In this document: in pieces, positions 32,383 to 40,418 of the stretch
Numbering within the stretch: the first letter of the stretch is position 1
Layout: each line of letters opens with the position of its first letter
Made by a program: the position numbers and the translations under genes
The notes under the pieces: generated by a model
Seen by the model: only the letters and a program-made list of their open reading frames with translations
The model's database searches: none
What the model was told of the DNA's origin: nothing
Assembly (NCBI RefSeq): GCF_033843265.1
Contig: NZ_JAWXRD010000033.1
Span: 23,109 to 87,108, forward strand
DNA from: Scandinavium lactucae
GTDB lineage: Bacteria; Pseudomonadota; Gammaproteobacteria; Enterobacterales; Enterobacteriaceae
DNA length: 64,000 bases
Reading direction: 5' to 3'

Positions 32383-34209
32383 GTGGCGCAGGCGGAAGTG
32401 ATAAATCAGGTGTCGCTGGCAAGGCAGGTTTTACAGGAAACCTTTGGCTACCAGCAGTTCCGCCCGGGTCAGGAAACCATTATCGACACCGTGCTCGAAG
32501 GGCGCGACTGTTTGGTAGTGATGCCGACCGGCGGCGGAAAATCCCTGTGTTATCAGGTTCCCGCGCTGGTACTCGAGGGCCTGACGGTCGTGGTCTCACC
32601 GCTGATTTCACTGATGAAAGACCAGGTTGATCAGCTGCTCGCCAACGGCGTGGCGGCGGGTTGTCTGAACTCTGCCCAGAGCCGGGAACAGCAGCAGGAA
32701 GTATTAGCGGGCTGCCGGAGCGGCACCCTCCGCCTGCTGTATATCGCGCCCGAACGGTTGATGATGGATAACTTCATCGATCAAATCAGCCAGTGGCCGC
32801 TGTCGATGGTGGCGGTGGATGAAGCACACTGTATTTCCCAGTGGGGACACGACTTCCGCCCGGAATATGCCGCGCTTGGACAACTGCGCCAGCGGCTGCC
32901 TACCGTCCCGTTTATTGCCCTGACGGCCACCGCCGATGACACCACCCGCAGCGACATTGTGCGTCTGCTGGGCCTCAACGATCCGTTTATCCAGATAAGC
33001 AGCTTTGACCGGCCTAACATCCGCTACATGCTGATGGAAAAGTTCAAGCCGCTCGATCAACTGATGCGCTATGTGCAGGATCAGCGCGGCAAGTCCGGCA
33101 TTATTTACTGCAACAGCCGCGCCAAAGTGGAAGACACCGCCGCGCGTCTGCAAAGCAAAGGGATCAGCGCCGGGGCCTATCACGCCGGGCTGGAAAATAG
33201 CGTCCGGGCCGACGTGCAAGAGCGCTTCCAGCGCGACGACCTGCAAATTGTGGTCGCTACTGTGGCCTTCGGGATGGGTATCAACAAGCCGAACGTGCGC
33301 TTCGTGGTGCATTTCGACATTCCGCGCAATATCGAATCCTACTATCAGGAAACCGGCCGCGCCGGGCGCGATGGCCTGCCTGCGGAAGCGATGCTGTTTT
33401 ACGATCCGGCCGACATGGCGTGGCTGCGCAAATGCCTGGAAGAGAAGCCCGCCGGGCAGTTGCAGGACATCGAGCGTCATAAACTCAACGCGATGAACGC
33501 CTTTGCCGAAGCGCAAACCTGCCGCCGTCTGGTGCTGCTGAATTACTTTGGCGAAGGACGTCAGGAGCCGTGCGGTAACTGCGACGTGTGCCTTGACCCG
33601 CCGAAACAGTACGACGGCCTACAGGATGCGCAGATTGCGCTGTCGGCCATTGGCCGGGTGAATCAGCGTTTCGGGATGGGCTATGTGGTGGAGGTGATCC
33701 GCGGGGCTAACAACCAGCGGATCCGCGAGCTGGGCCACGATAAGCTCAAGGTATACGGCATGGGCCGCGATAAAACCCACGAACACTGGGTGAGCGTGAT
33801 CCGTCAGCTGATTCACCTCGGGCTGGTGACGCAGAATATCGCCCAACATTCGGCGTTGCAGATGACCGATCCGGCGCGTCCGGTGCTGCGTGGCGAAGTG
33901 CCGTTGCAGCTCGCGGTGCCGCGCGTACTGGCGCTTAAACCGCGCGTGGCGCAGAAATCCTACGGCGGTAACTACGACCGCAAGCTGTTTGCCAAACTGC
34001 GCAAGCTGCGTAAAGTCATCGCCGATGAAGAAAATATCCCGCCTTACGTGGTGTTTAACGATGCCACGTTGATTGAAATGGCCGAACAGATGCCGCTCAC
34101 CCCAGGTGACATGTTGGGCGTAAACGGCGTCGGCACTCGCAAGCTGGAGCGGTTTGGCCGTGAGTTCATGGCACTGATCCGCAGCCATGTTGACGGCGAA
34201 GATGAGTAG
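32383..34209 (+). CDS. recQ: ATP-dependent DNA helicase RecQ
   Basis: This 608-residue SF2 3'-5' helicase is close to E. coli RecQ (609). Walker A TGGGKS and the DEAH box in VDEAHCISQWGHDFRP are in the first RecA-like domain; the zinc site CRRLVLLNYFGE...CGNCDVC and winged helix follow, and an HRDC domain ends the protein (FAKLRKLRKVIADEENIPPYVVF). It works in the RecF pathway and in suppressing illegitimate recombination. The GTG at 32383 begins VAQAEV as in E. coli; the long in-frame extension to 32329 runs back through the pldA terminator and is rejected. Confidence 0.96.
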   Translation: MAQAEVINQVSLARQVLQETFGYQQFRPGQETIIDTVLEGRDCLVVMPTGGGKSLCYQVPALVLEGLTVVVSPLISLMKDQVDQLLANGVAAGCLNSAQSREQQQEVLAGCRSGTLRLLYIAPERLMMDNFIDQISQWPLSMVAVDEAHCISQWGHDFRPEYAALGQLRQRLPTVPFIALTATADDTTRSDIVRLLGLNDPFIQISSFDRPNIRYMLMEKFKPLDQLMRYVQDQRGKSGIIYCNSRAKVEDTAARLQSKGISAGAYHAGLENSVRADVQERFQRDDLQIVVATVAFGMGINKPNVRFVVHFDIPRNIESYYQETGRAGRDGLPAEAMLFYDPADMAWLRKCLEEKPAGQLQDIERHKLNAMNAFAEAQTCRRLVLLNYFGEGRQEPCGNCDVCLDPPKQYDGLQDAQIALSAIGRVNQRFGMGYVVEVIRGANNQRIRELGHDKLKVYGMGRDKTHEHWVSVIRQLIHLGLVTQNIAQHSALQMTDPARPVLRGEVPLQLAVPRVLALKPRVAQKSYGGNYDRKLFAKLRKLRKVIADEENIPPYVVFNDATLIEMAEQMPLTPGDMLGVNGVGTRKLERFGREFMALIRSHVDGEDE

Positions 34210-34277
34210 TAGCCAGTCCTGCCCGAACGTGGCAGGATAGTGGTTCCCCGACTGATAATCCCGCGAGTGACTTTCTT

Positions 34278-34898
34278 ATGTTGATGCTCTTTCTGACCGT
34301 CGCGCTCCTGCATATCGTTGCCCTGGTGACGCCCGGCCCCGACTTCTTTTTCGTATCGCAAACTGCCGTTAGCCGTTCCCGCAAAGAAGCCATGATGGGC
34401 GTGTTGGGGATCACCGGTGGCGTCATGGTGTGGTCTGGGGTGGCGTTACTCGGTCTGAATCTGATCCTCGAAAAAATGGCATGGCTGCACAGCGTCATTA
34501 TGGTCGGCGGCGGGTTGTATCTGTGCTGGATGGGCTATCAAATGCTGCGTGGCGCGTTGAAAAAGGATGCACCAACGGAGGAGCTTCCGGCCGTTGAGCT
34601 GGCACACGGTGGCCGTAGTTTCCTGAAAGGTCTGCTCACCAACCTGTCGAACCCGAAAGCCATTATATACTTCGGCAGCGTGTTTTCGCTGTTCGTCGGG
34701 GATAGCGTCGGCAGCGCCGAGCGCTGGGGATTATTTGTGATGATCGCCGTGGAAACCTTCGCCTGGTTTACCGTAGTGGCGAGCCTGTTTGCTCTCCCGA
34801 CCATGCGCCGGGGCTACCAGCGCATGGCGAAATGGATCGATGGCGTGGCGGGCACCCTGTTTGCCGGATTCGGCATCCACCTGATCATCTCCCGTTAA
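34278..34898 (+). CDS. rhtC: Threonine efflux protein RhtC
   Basis: This 206-residue LysE/RhtB-family exporter has the E. coli RhtC length. It has six hydrophobic segments and the family's opening motif VTPGPDFFFVSQTAVSRSRK (residues 16-35). It exports threonine from the cytoplasm. A hairpin at 34217-34237 (TCCTGCC / GGCAGGA) lies between recQ and rhtC. It converges with its paralogue rhtB, whose stop codon is immediately adjacent. Confidence 0.95.
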   Translation: MLMLFLTVALLHIVALVTPGPDFFFVSQTAVSRSRKEAMMGVLGITGGVMVWSGVALLGLNLILEKMAWLHSVIMVGGGLYLCWMGYQMLRGALKKDAPTEELPAVELAHGGRSFLKGLLTNLSNPKAIIYFGSVFSLFVGDSVGSAERWGLFVMIAVETFAWFTVVASLFALPTMRRGYQRMAKWIDGVAGTLFAGFGIHLIISR

Positions 34899-35519
34899 TC
34901 ATGCATGACGCGCTGACGCAAGCAGCGCGCCAACCAGCATAAACAGCGAGCCAAAAATCTTATTCAGGGCCTTCATCTGTCGAGGCCCTTTGATCCAGCC
35001 CGCAATCCTCGTCGCCAGCGTCGCATAGCCAATCATCACAATGATATCCACCACGATGGTGGTCACGCCGAGCACCGCATACTGCATCACCTGCGGCTGA
35101 TGCGGCACGATAAACTGCGGAAACAGTGCCGCGAGGAAAACGATGCTCTTCGGATTGGTCAGGTTGACGAACACCGCGCGTTTGAACAGATGTCCGCGCG
35201 TCTGGGTTTTCGCTACCGCGTTCAGGTCGATAGCCCCTGCGGCGCGCCATTGCTGAATGCCAAGCCAGATAAGATACGCTGCACCTGCCCATTTCAGGAC
35301 TTCAAACGCCAGCAACGAGCGGGAAAACAGCGTTCCTAACCCCACACCCACCAGCACGATATGGATCCCCAGCCCGGTTTGCAGCCCGGCAATCGACGCC
35401 GCCGCCCCGCGATAGCCGTGGTTAATGGCGGTGGTCATGGTGTTGATGGCCCCGGAACCGGGGGAGAGGCTGAGAATAATGGACGTCAGCAGATACGCGA
35501 ACCACCACTCAAAGGTCAT
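34899..35519 (-). CDS. rhtB: Homoserine/homoserine lactone efflux protein RhtB
   Basis: This 206-residue LysE-family exporter is paralogous to RhtC. The family motif LSLSPGSGAINTMTTAINHG is near the N-terminus, and about six hydrophobic spans follow. In E. coli it exports homoserine and homoserine lactone. The stop codon abuts the rhtC stop on the other strand with no intervening base. Confidence 0.95.
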   Translation of the reverse strand: MTFEWWFAYLLTSIILSLSPGSGAINTMTTAINHGYRGAAASIAGLQTGLGIHIVLVGVGLGTLFSRSLLAFEVLKWAGAAYLIWLGIQQWRAAGAIDLNAVAKTQTRGHLFKRAVFVNLTNPKSIVFLAALFPQFIVPHQPQVMQYAVLGVTTIVVDIIVMIGYATLATRIAGWIKGPRQMKALNKIFGSLFMLVGALLASARHA

Positions 35520-35629
35520 GAGAAACTCCCTGCTAGCTTATTTTTATGCCACAATATCCTATTGCGCGGGCATTGTAAGGCGTGCATTTCAAAATACTGT
35601 CTTCCGCGGATAGCAGGAGTGAAAAGCCG

Positions 35630-36622
35630 ATGTTTCGGCAGAAAATGGACTGGGAAACAAGAGAAAACGCGTTTGCCGCATTCACGTTAGGGCCGTTAAG
35701 TAATTTCTGGCGACAGCGCGAAGAAGCAGAATTCAGAGGCGTGGATAATGTTCCGGTACGCTTTGTCCGCTTTCGCGCCAAAAAACACGATCGGGTGATT
35801 GTGGTCTGTCCGGGTCGCATTGAAAGCTACGTGAAGTACGCGGAGCTGGCGTATGACCTGTTCTACAGCGGTTTCGACGTGTTAATTATCGATCACCGTG
35901 GCCAGGGCTTCTCCGGGCGGATGCTCGACGATAGCCATCGTGGGCACGTGGACAACTTCAGTGATTACGTCGATGACCTGACCGCCTTCTGGCAGCAGGA
36001 AGTCGCCCCGGGCCCGTGGCGCAAACGCTACATTCTCGGCCACTCGATGGGCGGGGCTATCGCCACGCTGTTTTTACAGCATCATCCGAATCAATGCGAT
36101 GCGATGGCGCTTTGTGCGCCAATGTTCGGTATCATCATGCGGCTGCCCGACTGGATGGTGCGGCACATTCTCGATTTCGCTGAGGGCCATCAGCGGATCA
36201 GAGAAAGTTACGCCATGGGCACCGGGCGCTGGCACGCGCTGCCGTTCAGTCTCAATATCCTGACCCACAGCCGGGAACGCTATCGGCGAAACCTGGGCTT
36301 TTATGCCGACAATCCCTATATTCGCGTCGGGGGGCCAACCTATCATTGGGTGCGGGAAGGGGTGTTGGCCGGGGAACAGATTCTGGCAGGCGTGGCGAAT
36401 GATGACACCCCGACGCTGCTGATTCAGGCCGAAGAAGAACGGGTCGTGGATAACCGTATGCACGACCGGTATTGTGAACGCCGCGCTGCGGCGGGCAAGC
36501 CTTGTGAAGGCGGCCGTCCGCTGGTTATTCAGGGCGCTTTCCATGAGATCCTTTTCGAAAAGGACGATATGCGCTCAGTCGCGCTCCATAACATCGTCGC
36601 GTTTTTTAACCGACATGATTAA
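35630..36622 (+). CDS. pldB: Lysophospholipase L2
   Basis: This 330-residue alpha/beta hydrolase (340 in E. coli) hydrolyses lysophospholipids at the inner membrane. The nucleophile elbow is GHSMGGA, the acid lies in the LLIQAEEERVVDNRMHD region, and a late histidine is in GAFHEILFEKD. The ATG at 35630 follows AGGAG at 10 nt; an upstream in-frame ATG is not supported. It ends about ten residues earlier than E. coli PldB, with a simple FFNRHD end. Confidence 0.94.
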   Translation: MFRQKMDWETRENAFAAFTLGPLSNFWRQREEAEFRGVDNVPVRFVRFRAKKHDRVIVVCPGRIESYVKYAELAYDLFYSGFDVLIIDHRGQGFSGRMLDDSHRGHVDNFSDYVDDLTAFWQQEVAPGPWRKRYILGHSMGGAIATLFLQHHPNQCDAMALCAPMFGIIMRLPDWMVRHILDFAEGHQRIRESYAMGTGRWHALPFSLNILTHSRERYRRNLGFYADNPYIRVGGPTYHWVREGVLAGEQILAGVANDDTPTLLIQAEEERVVDNRMHDRYCERRAAAGKPCEGGRPLVIQGAFHEILFEKDDMRSVALHNIVAFFNRHD

Positions 36623-36662
36623 TCCGGCACCATGCCGAACTTACCAGAGGTTTAATCCGTTT

Positions 36663-37469
36663 ATGTACCAGGTTGTTGCGTCTGATTTAGATGGTACGCT
36701 GCTCAATCCCGACCATCGTCTCTCCCCCTACACCAAAGAAACGCTGACCCTGCTGACCGGGAAAGGGGTGAACTTCGTGTTTGCCACGGGTCGCCACCAT
36801 ATCGACGTGGGGCAAATCCGCGATGGTCTGGGCATCAAGGCCTTCATGATCACCTCCAACGGCGCGCGGGTGCACGACACCGACGGCAACCTGGTGTTTG
36901 CGCATAACCTCGATACCGATATTGCATCTGACCTGTTCGGCGTGATGCATAACAACGCCGATATCGTCACCAACGTTTATCGCAACGACGAGTGGTTCAT
37001 GAACCGCCATCGCCCGGAAGAGATGCGTTTCTTCAAGGAAGCGATTTTCAACTATGCGCTGTATGAGCCGGGTCTGCTTGAGCCGGAAGGCGTCAGCAAA
37101 GTGTTCTTCACCTCTCCAGACCACGAAGCACTGCTGCCGTTAGAACAGGCGATCAACGCGCGTTGGGGCGACAGGGTAAACGTGAGTTTCTCGACCCTGA
37201 CCTGTCTGGAAGTGATGGCGGGCGGCGTGTCGAAAGGCCATGCCCTGGAAGCGGTCGCGAAGATGATGGGTTACGGCCTGGCAGACTGCATCGCCTTTGG
37301 CGACGGCATGAACGACGCCGAAATGCTCTCTATGGCGGGCAAAGGCTGCATTATGGAAAACGCGCATCAGCGCCTGAAAGATTTGCATCCTGAACTGGAA
37401 GTGATCGGCAGCAACACTGACGACGCCGTTCCGCACTATCTGCGCCGACTTTACCTCAATCAGCCATAA
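36663..37469 (+). CDS. yigL: YigL, HAD-family sugar/pyridoxal phosphatase
   Basis: This 268-residue Cof-type HAD phosphatase starts MYQVVASDLDGTLLNPDH with motif I at residues 8-12; motif II ITSNGARVHD, the cap domain, and motif IV FGDGMNDAEML follow. In E. coli it dephosphorylates sugar phosphates and relieves glucose-phosphate stress; the SgrS small RNA stabilises its mRNA. Here pldB also precedes it, as in the E. coli pldB-yigL transcript, so the same control is possible. Its 3' end overlaps the convergent EAL gene by 14 bp. Confidence 0.94.
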   Translation: MYQVVASDLDGTLLNPDHRLSPYTKETLTLLTGKGVNFVFATGRHHIDVGQIRDGLGIKAFMITSNGARVHDTDGNLVFAHNLDTDIASDLFGVMHNNADIVTNVYRNDEWFMNRHRPEEMRFFKEAIFNYALYEPGLLEPEGVSKVFFTSPDHEALLPLEQAINARWGDRVNVSFSTLTCLEVMAGGVSKGHALEAVAKMMGYGLADCIAFGDGMNDAEMLSMAGKGCIMENAHQRLKDLHPELEVIGSNTDDAVPHYLRRLYLNQP

Positions 37470-38265
37470 CGCAGCGCGCATCACACCAGTCAATAAAAGC
37501 CCTGCTTGGCAGGGCTTTACTGTATAACCACCCCTGTGCGTATTTCACCCCATGTGAGGCCAGCCACGCGGCCTGCGCCTGCGTTTCCACCCCTTCCGCC
37601 AGCGGCTCCAGCGACAGTGATTGTGCCAGGGTGATAATCTGCGGCAGCAGACTTTTGCCCGGCAGCGGGTCGATCAGCGTTTTATCAATTTTGAGCATAT
37701 CGAAGGTCAGCGCCTGAAGATAATTCAGGTTGGCGTAGCCGGTGCCAAAATCGTCCAGATAAATGGCGTGTCCTGCCTGGCGATAGCGTTCAACCATCGG
37801 GGCGATGGCCTGAGGATCGATCCGGCTGCTCTCGGTCATTTCGAGGCTGATTTGCTGCGGGCGAACACCAGCATGGCGGCACAGCTGCGCCAGATGAGTC
37901 AGTAAAACCTCGGACTGAAAATCGTCAGGTTCGACGTTAATCGACACGTACTGTCCGGGGTGTTGGCACAGCCAGGCACCGAGATCGTGAAAAACCTGCT
38001 CGACCACCCACATCGTCATGCTGCTCAATAGCTGGGTTTCGCGGGCGAAGGGGATAAAACTGTCTGGCGAGAGCAGCTTGCCATCCGGCTGAGGCCAGCG
38101 GATCAGCGCTTCGGCTCCGGCCACCGTCCCGTTTGCCAGCCACACGATCGGCTGATACCACATTTCCAGCTGCCGGGTGTGAATCGCGTGCTTCAGCCGC
38201 GCCCGGGAGGCGTTCAACTGGTGAAGAAAAGCGGGAATAAACGTATCGTCGGTCACAGGATCCAT
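37456..38265 (-). CDS. Stand-alone EAL domain protein (c-di-GMP phosphodiesterase)
   Basis: This 269-residue protein is almost entirely one EAL domain. All catalytic motifs are intact: YQPIV (37-41), E52-A53-L54, N110 in SINVEP, E142 in LEMTES, DDFGTGY (171-177), K192 in LKID, and EGVE (224-227). It should therefore hydrolyse c-di-GMP to pGpG. There is no GGDEF, PAS or membrane domain; the first 25 residues are a short helical lead. No such gene lies between yigL and bioP in E. coli K-12, so it is accessory. It is transcribed divergently from bioP and ends inside the 3' end of yigL. Confidence 0.85.
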   Translation of the reverse strand: MDPVTDDTFIPAFLHQLNASRARLKHAIHTRQLEMWYQPIVWLANGTVAGAEALIRWPQPDGKLLSPDSFIPFARETQLLSSMTMWVVEQVFHDLGAWLCQHPGQYVSINVEPDDFQSEVLLTHLAQLCRHAGVRPQQISLEMTESSRIDPQAIAPMVERYRQAGHAIYLDDFGTGYANLNYLQALTFDMLKIDKTLIDPLPGKSLLPQIITLAQSLSLEPLAEGVETQAQAAWLASHGVKYAQGWLYSKALPSRAFIDWCDARCVMAD

Positions 38266-38448
38266 CCTGAAAAAATACCTGATGGGGATGCGAATCAGTA
38301 TTCCCGTATTCAGATTATTTAACTATCAGTAATGGCCTAAATAGCGGTCGGAAAACGCTGGCGCACAATGCGACTGTTCTTTATTTGTCCAGTTGTCAAC
38401 CCAATACTCCGCTACAATGCCCGCAACCTTTCCTGAGAGAGTTTCATC

Positions 38449-39348
38449 GTGGCGTTATTGATTATCACCACCGTTCTGTGGGCGTTTTCCTTTAGCCTGA
38501 TCGGCGAATACCTGGCCGGAAGCGTCGACAGCTATTTTTCCGTGCTAATGCGCGTGGGCCTCGCGGCGTTGGTTTTCCTGCCGTTCCTGCGGGCGCGGGC
38601 GCAGTCTGTGAAAGTTCCGCTGATGTACATGCTGGTGGGCGCGATGCAGCTGGGCATCATGTATCTGCTGGCGTTTCGGGCGTATCTGTACCTGACGGTC
38701 TCCGAATTCCTGCTGTTCACGGTGCTGACGCCGCTGTATATCACCCTGATTTATGACCTGATGAGTCAGCGTCGGCTGCGCTGGGGATATCTACTGAGCG
38801 CAATGCTGGCGGTGGTGGGCGCGGCGATCATTCGTTACGACCACGTCAGCCCGCACTTCTGGACTGGGCTGCTGCTGGTGCAGCTGTCCAATATCAGCTT
38901 TGCGCTCGGTATGGTGGGGTATAAGCGCTTAATGGAAATCCACCCGATGCCGCAGCATAACGCCTTCGCATGGTTTTATATGGGGGCGTTTGTGGTCGCG
39001 GTGGTGGCGTGGTTCCTGCTCGGTAATCCGAATAAGCTGCCGACAACGACGTTGCAGTGGGGCATTTTGGTGTGGCTGGGCGTGGTGGCCTCGGGCCTGG
39101 GCTACTTCATGTGGAACTACGGTGCCACCCAGGTGGATGCCGGTACGCTGGGGATCATGAATAACATGCATGTGCCCGCCGGGCTGCTGGTGAACCTGGC
39201 TATCTGGCAACAGCAGCCGCACTGGCCGAGCTTTATTATAGGTGCGTTGGTGATTGTGGCTTCGCTATGGGTCCATCGCCATTGGGTCGCTCCGCGCTCC
39301 GCACAAACGGTAGATGATCGCAGGCGTGATTCCGCGCTGAACGAATAA
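38449..39348 (+). CDS. bioP: Biotin transporter BioP (YigM)
   Basis: This 299-residue membrane protein of the DMT/EamA carboxylate transporter group has the E. coli YigM length, with about ten hydrophobic spans. E. coli YigM is the biotin uptake system. The start is GTG at 38449 (MALLIITTV), as expected for the conserved N-terminus. The last 113 bp overlap metR on the opposite strand; the C-terminal tail RHWVAPRSAQTVDDRRRDSA is conserved with E. coli, so the overlap is real and old. The 183 bp upstream hold divergent promoters for it and the EAL gene. Confidence 0.93.
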   Translation: MALLIITTVLWAFSFSLIGEYLAGSVDSYFSVLMRVGLAALVFLPFLRARAQSVKVPLMYMLVGAMQLGIMYLLAFRAYLYLTVSEFLLFTVLTPLYITLIYDLMSQRRLRWGYLLSAMLAVVGAAIIRYDHVSPHFWTGLLLVQLSNISFALGMVGYKRLMEIHPMPQHNAFAWFYMGAFVVAVVAWFLLGNPNKLPTTTLQWGILVWLGVVASGLGYFMWNYGATQVDAGTLGIMNNMHVPAGLLVNLAIWQQQPHWPSFIIGALVIVASLWVHRHWVAPRSAQTVDDRRRDSALNE

Positions 39349-40189
39349 ACGCTTCCGTCACCGGCTGACGTTGCTCGCCATCGCGCACCGCGGCGTACAG
39401 TCGGCTCCACAGGCCATCCCCCAGGGTTTTGGTGACCACCAGACCCTGGCGTTCAAAACTCTCCACCACCCAATGCGGAAGGGCGGCAATGCCCATCTTC
39501 GCCGCCACCATCTGAATCAACAGCAGGGTATTATCCACGCTTTTCAGCGACGGGCTGACGCCTGCCGGTTGCAGGAAATGCCGCCAGATATCCAGCCGTT
39601 GGCGCTGCACCGGGTAAATCAGCAACGATTCGCTGGCGATATCTTCCGGCGTAATGCGCGCTTTCGCCGCCAGCGGATGCTCCGGGGCCATCACCAGACG
39701 CACTTCATAATCGAACATCGGCGAATAGTGCAGACCGCTGCGCGGCAGAATGTCGGAGGTCAGGACGATGTCCAGCTCGTCCTGCTGTAACGCGGGCTGG
39801 GGGTCAAAAGTCACGCCGGATTTAAAGTCCATCTCCACCTGCGGCCAGCCCGCGCGGAAATTCTCCAGCGCCGGGGTCAGCCACTGAATACAGCTATGGC
39901 ATTCGATAGCGATGCGAAGCCGGGTTTGCTGCGGCTCGTTGCAGGCCTGCAATGCGCGGCTAATCTGCGGCAGCACCTGGCTTGCCAGCTGTAAGAGGAT
40001 TTCGCCCTGCGGGGTAAAGCGCAGCGGCTGGCTCTTGCGCACAAACAGACGGAAGCCAAGACGCTGCTCCAGATCGCTGAACTGGTGAGAAAGCGCAGAC
40101 TGCGTCTGGTGCAGCATTGCCGCTGCCGCTGCGAGCGACCCGCTGTTCCGCAACGCCTGCAGCGTTTTCAGGTGTTTAATCTCGATCAT
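39236..40189 (-). CDS. metR: MetR, LysR-type regulator of methionine genes
   Basis: This 317-residue LysR-type regulator has the E. coli length. Its winged helix-turn-helix is at residues 1-60 (LAAAAAMLHQTQSALSHQFSDLE), followed by the co-inducer domain, which binds homocysteine in E. coli. It activates metE, metA, metF and metH. It is divergent from metE, and a perfect MetR site directly abuts its start codon, consistent with autoregulation. Its 3' end overlaps bioP by 113 bp on the opposite strand. Confidence 0.97.
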   Translation of the reverse strand: MIEIKHLKTLQALRNSGSLAAAAAMLHQTQSALSHQFSDLEQRLGFRLFVRKSQPLRFTPQGEILLQLASQVLPQISRALQACNEPQQTRLRIAIECHSCIQWLTPALENFRAGWPQVEMDFKSGVTFDPQPALQQDELDIVLTSDILPRSGLHYSPMFDYEVRLVMAPEHPLAAKARITPEDIASESLLIYPVQRQRLDIWRHFLQPAGVSPSLKSVDNTLLLIQMVAAKMGIAALPHWVVESFERQGLVVTKTLGDGLWSRLYAAVRDGEQRQPVTEAFIRSARNHACDHLPFVRSAERPNGDGPIAKPQSPTHL

Positions 40190-40222
40190 GAAAGTCCTTC
40201 ACTTCGGCATGAATATTTTGCG
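40189..40222 (+). promoter_or_regulatory. MetR binding sites in the metR-metE intergenic region
   Basis: TGAAAGTCCTTCA (40189-40201) fits the MetR consensus TGAA-NNTNN-TTCA perfectly. A second, weaker match, TGAATATTTTGCG, lies 8 bp further at 40210-40222. Two tandem sites are the arrangement reported for metE activation in E. coli and Salmonella. The first site shares its first base with the metR start codon, so binding should also repress metR. Confidence 0.78.
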
Positions 40223-40252
40223 CTTGAGGATTATACAGTACCCGTCAATTAT

Positions 40253-40276
40253 GGATGTGTAAACATCCAGACGTCC
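40253..40276 (+). promoter_or_regulatory. MetJ operator (met boxes) of metE
   Basis: Three consecutive 8-mers resemble the met box AGACGTCT: GGATGTGT (5 of 8), AAACATCC (5 of 8) and AGACGTCC (7 of 8). MetJ-SAM binds at least two adjacent boxes. A promoter candidate, TTGAGG (40224-40229), 17 bp, AATTAT (40247-40252), ends just upstream, so the operator would cover the transcription start. Confidence 0.65.
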
Positions 40277-40277
40277 A

Positions 40278-40400
40278 AATTCGTCGTCTTTCAGGCCATA
40301 GCGGCGTTGGCTGCCCTCGCACAACCCAGTCACTTACTTGAGTAAGCTCCTGGGGATGAGCTCACTTGCCGCCTTGCTCTGACCTGAAATCCATAGAATT
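40278..40400 (+). repeat. ERIC (IRU) element in the metE leader
   Basis: This is a full-length enterobacterial repetitive intergenic consensus, about 123 bp. Its core is GTAAGCTCCTGGGGAT (40342-40357) on one side and CCCAGTCACTTACTTG (40325-40340) on the other, the classic ERIC primer regions. The outer ends AATTC...TTTCAGGCC and GACCTGAAA...GAATT are inverted repeats. It ends 6 nt before the metE Shine-Dalgarno (AGAGGA at 40407-40412) and begins just after the MetJ boxes, so it is transcribed in the metE leader and should fold into a long hairpin. Confidence 0.9.
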
Positions 40401-40418
40401 AATAAAAGAGGATCGGCC

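Noticed and set aside
38393..38418. BirA-like half-site TTGTCAACC before bioP
   Set aside because: The second half (GGTTNACAA) is not found at the required 14-16 bp distance; only a partial CTACAA match at the wrong spacing. Not enough to call a BirA operator.
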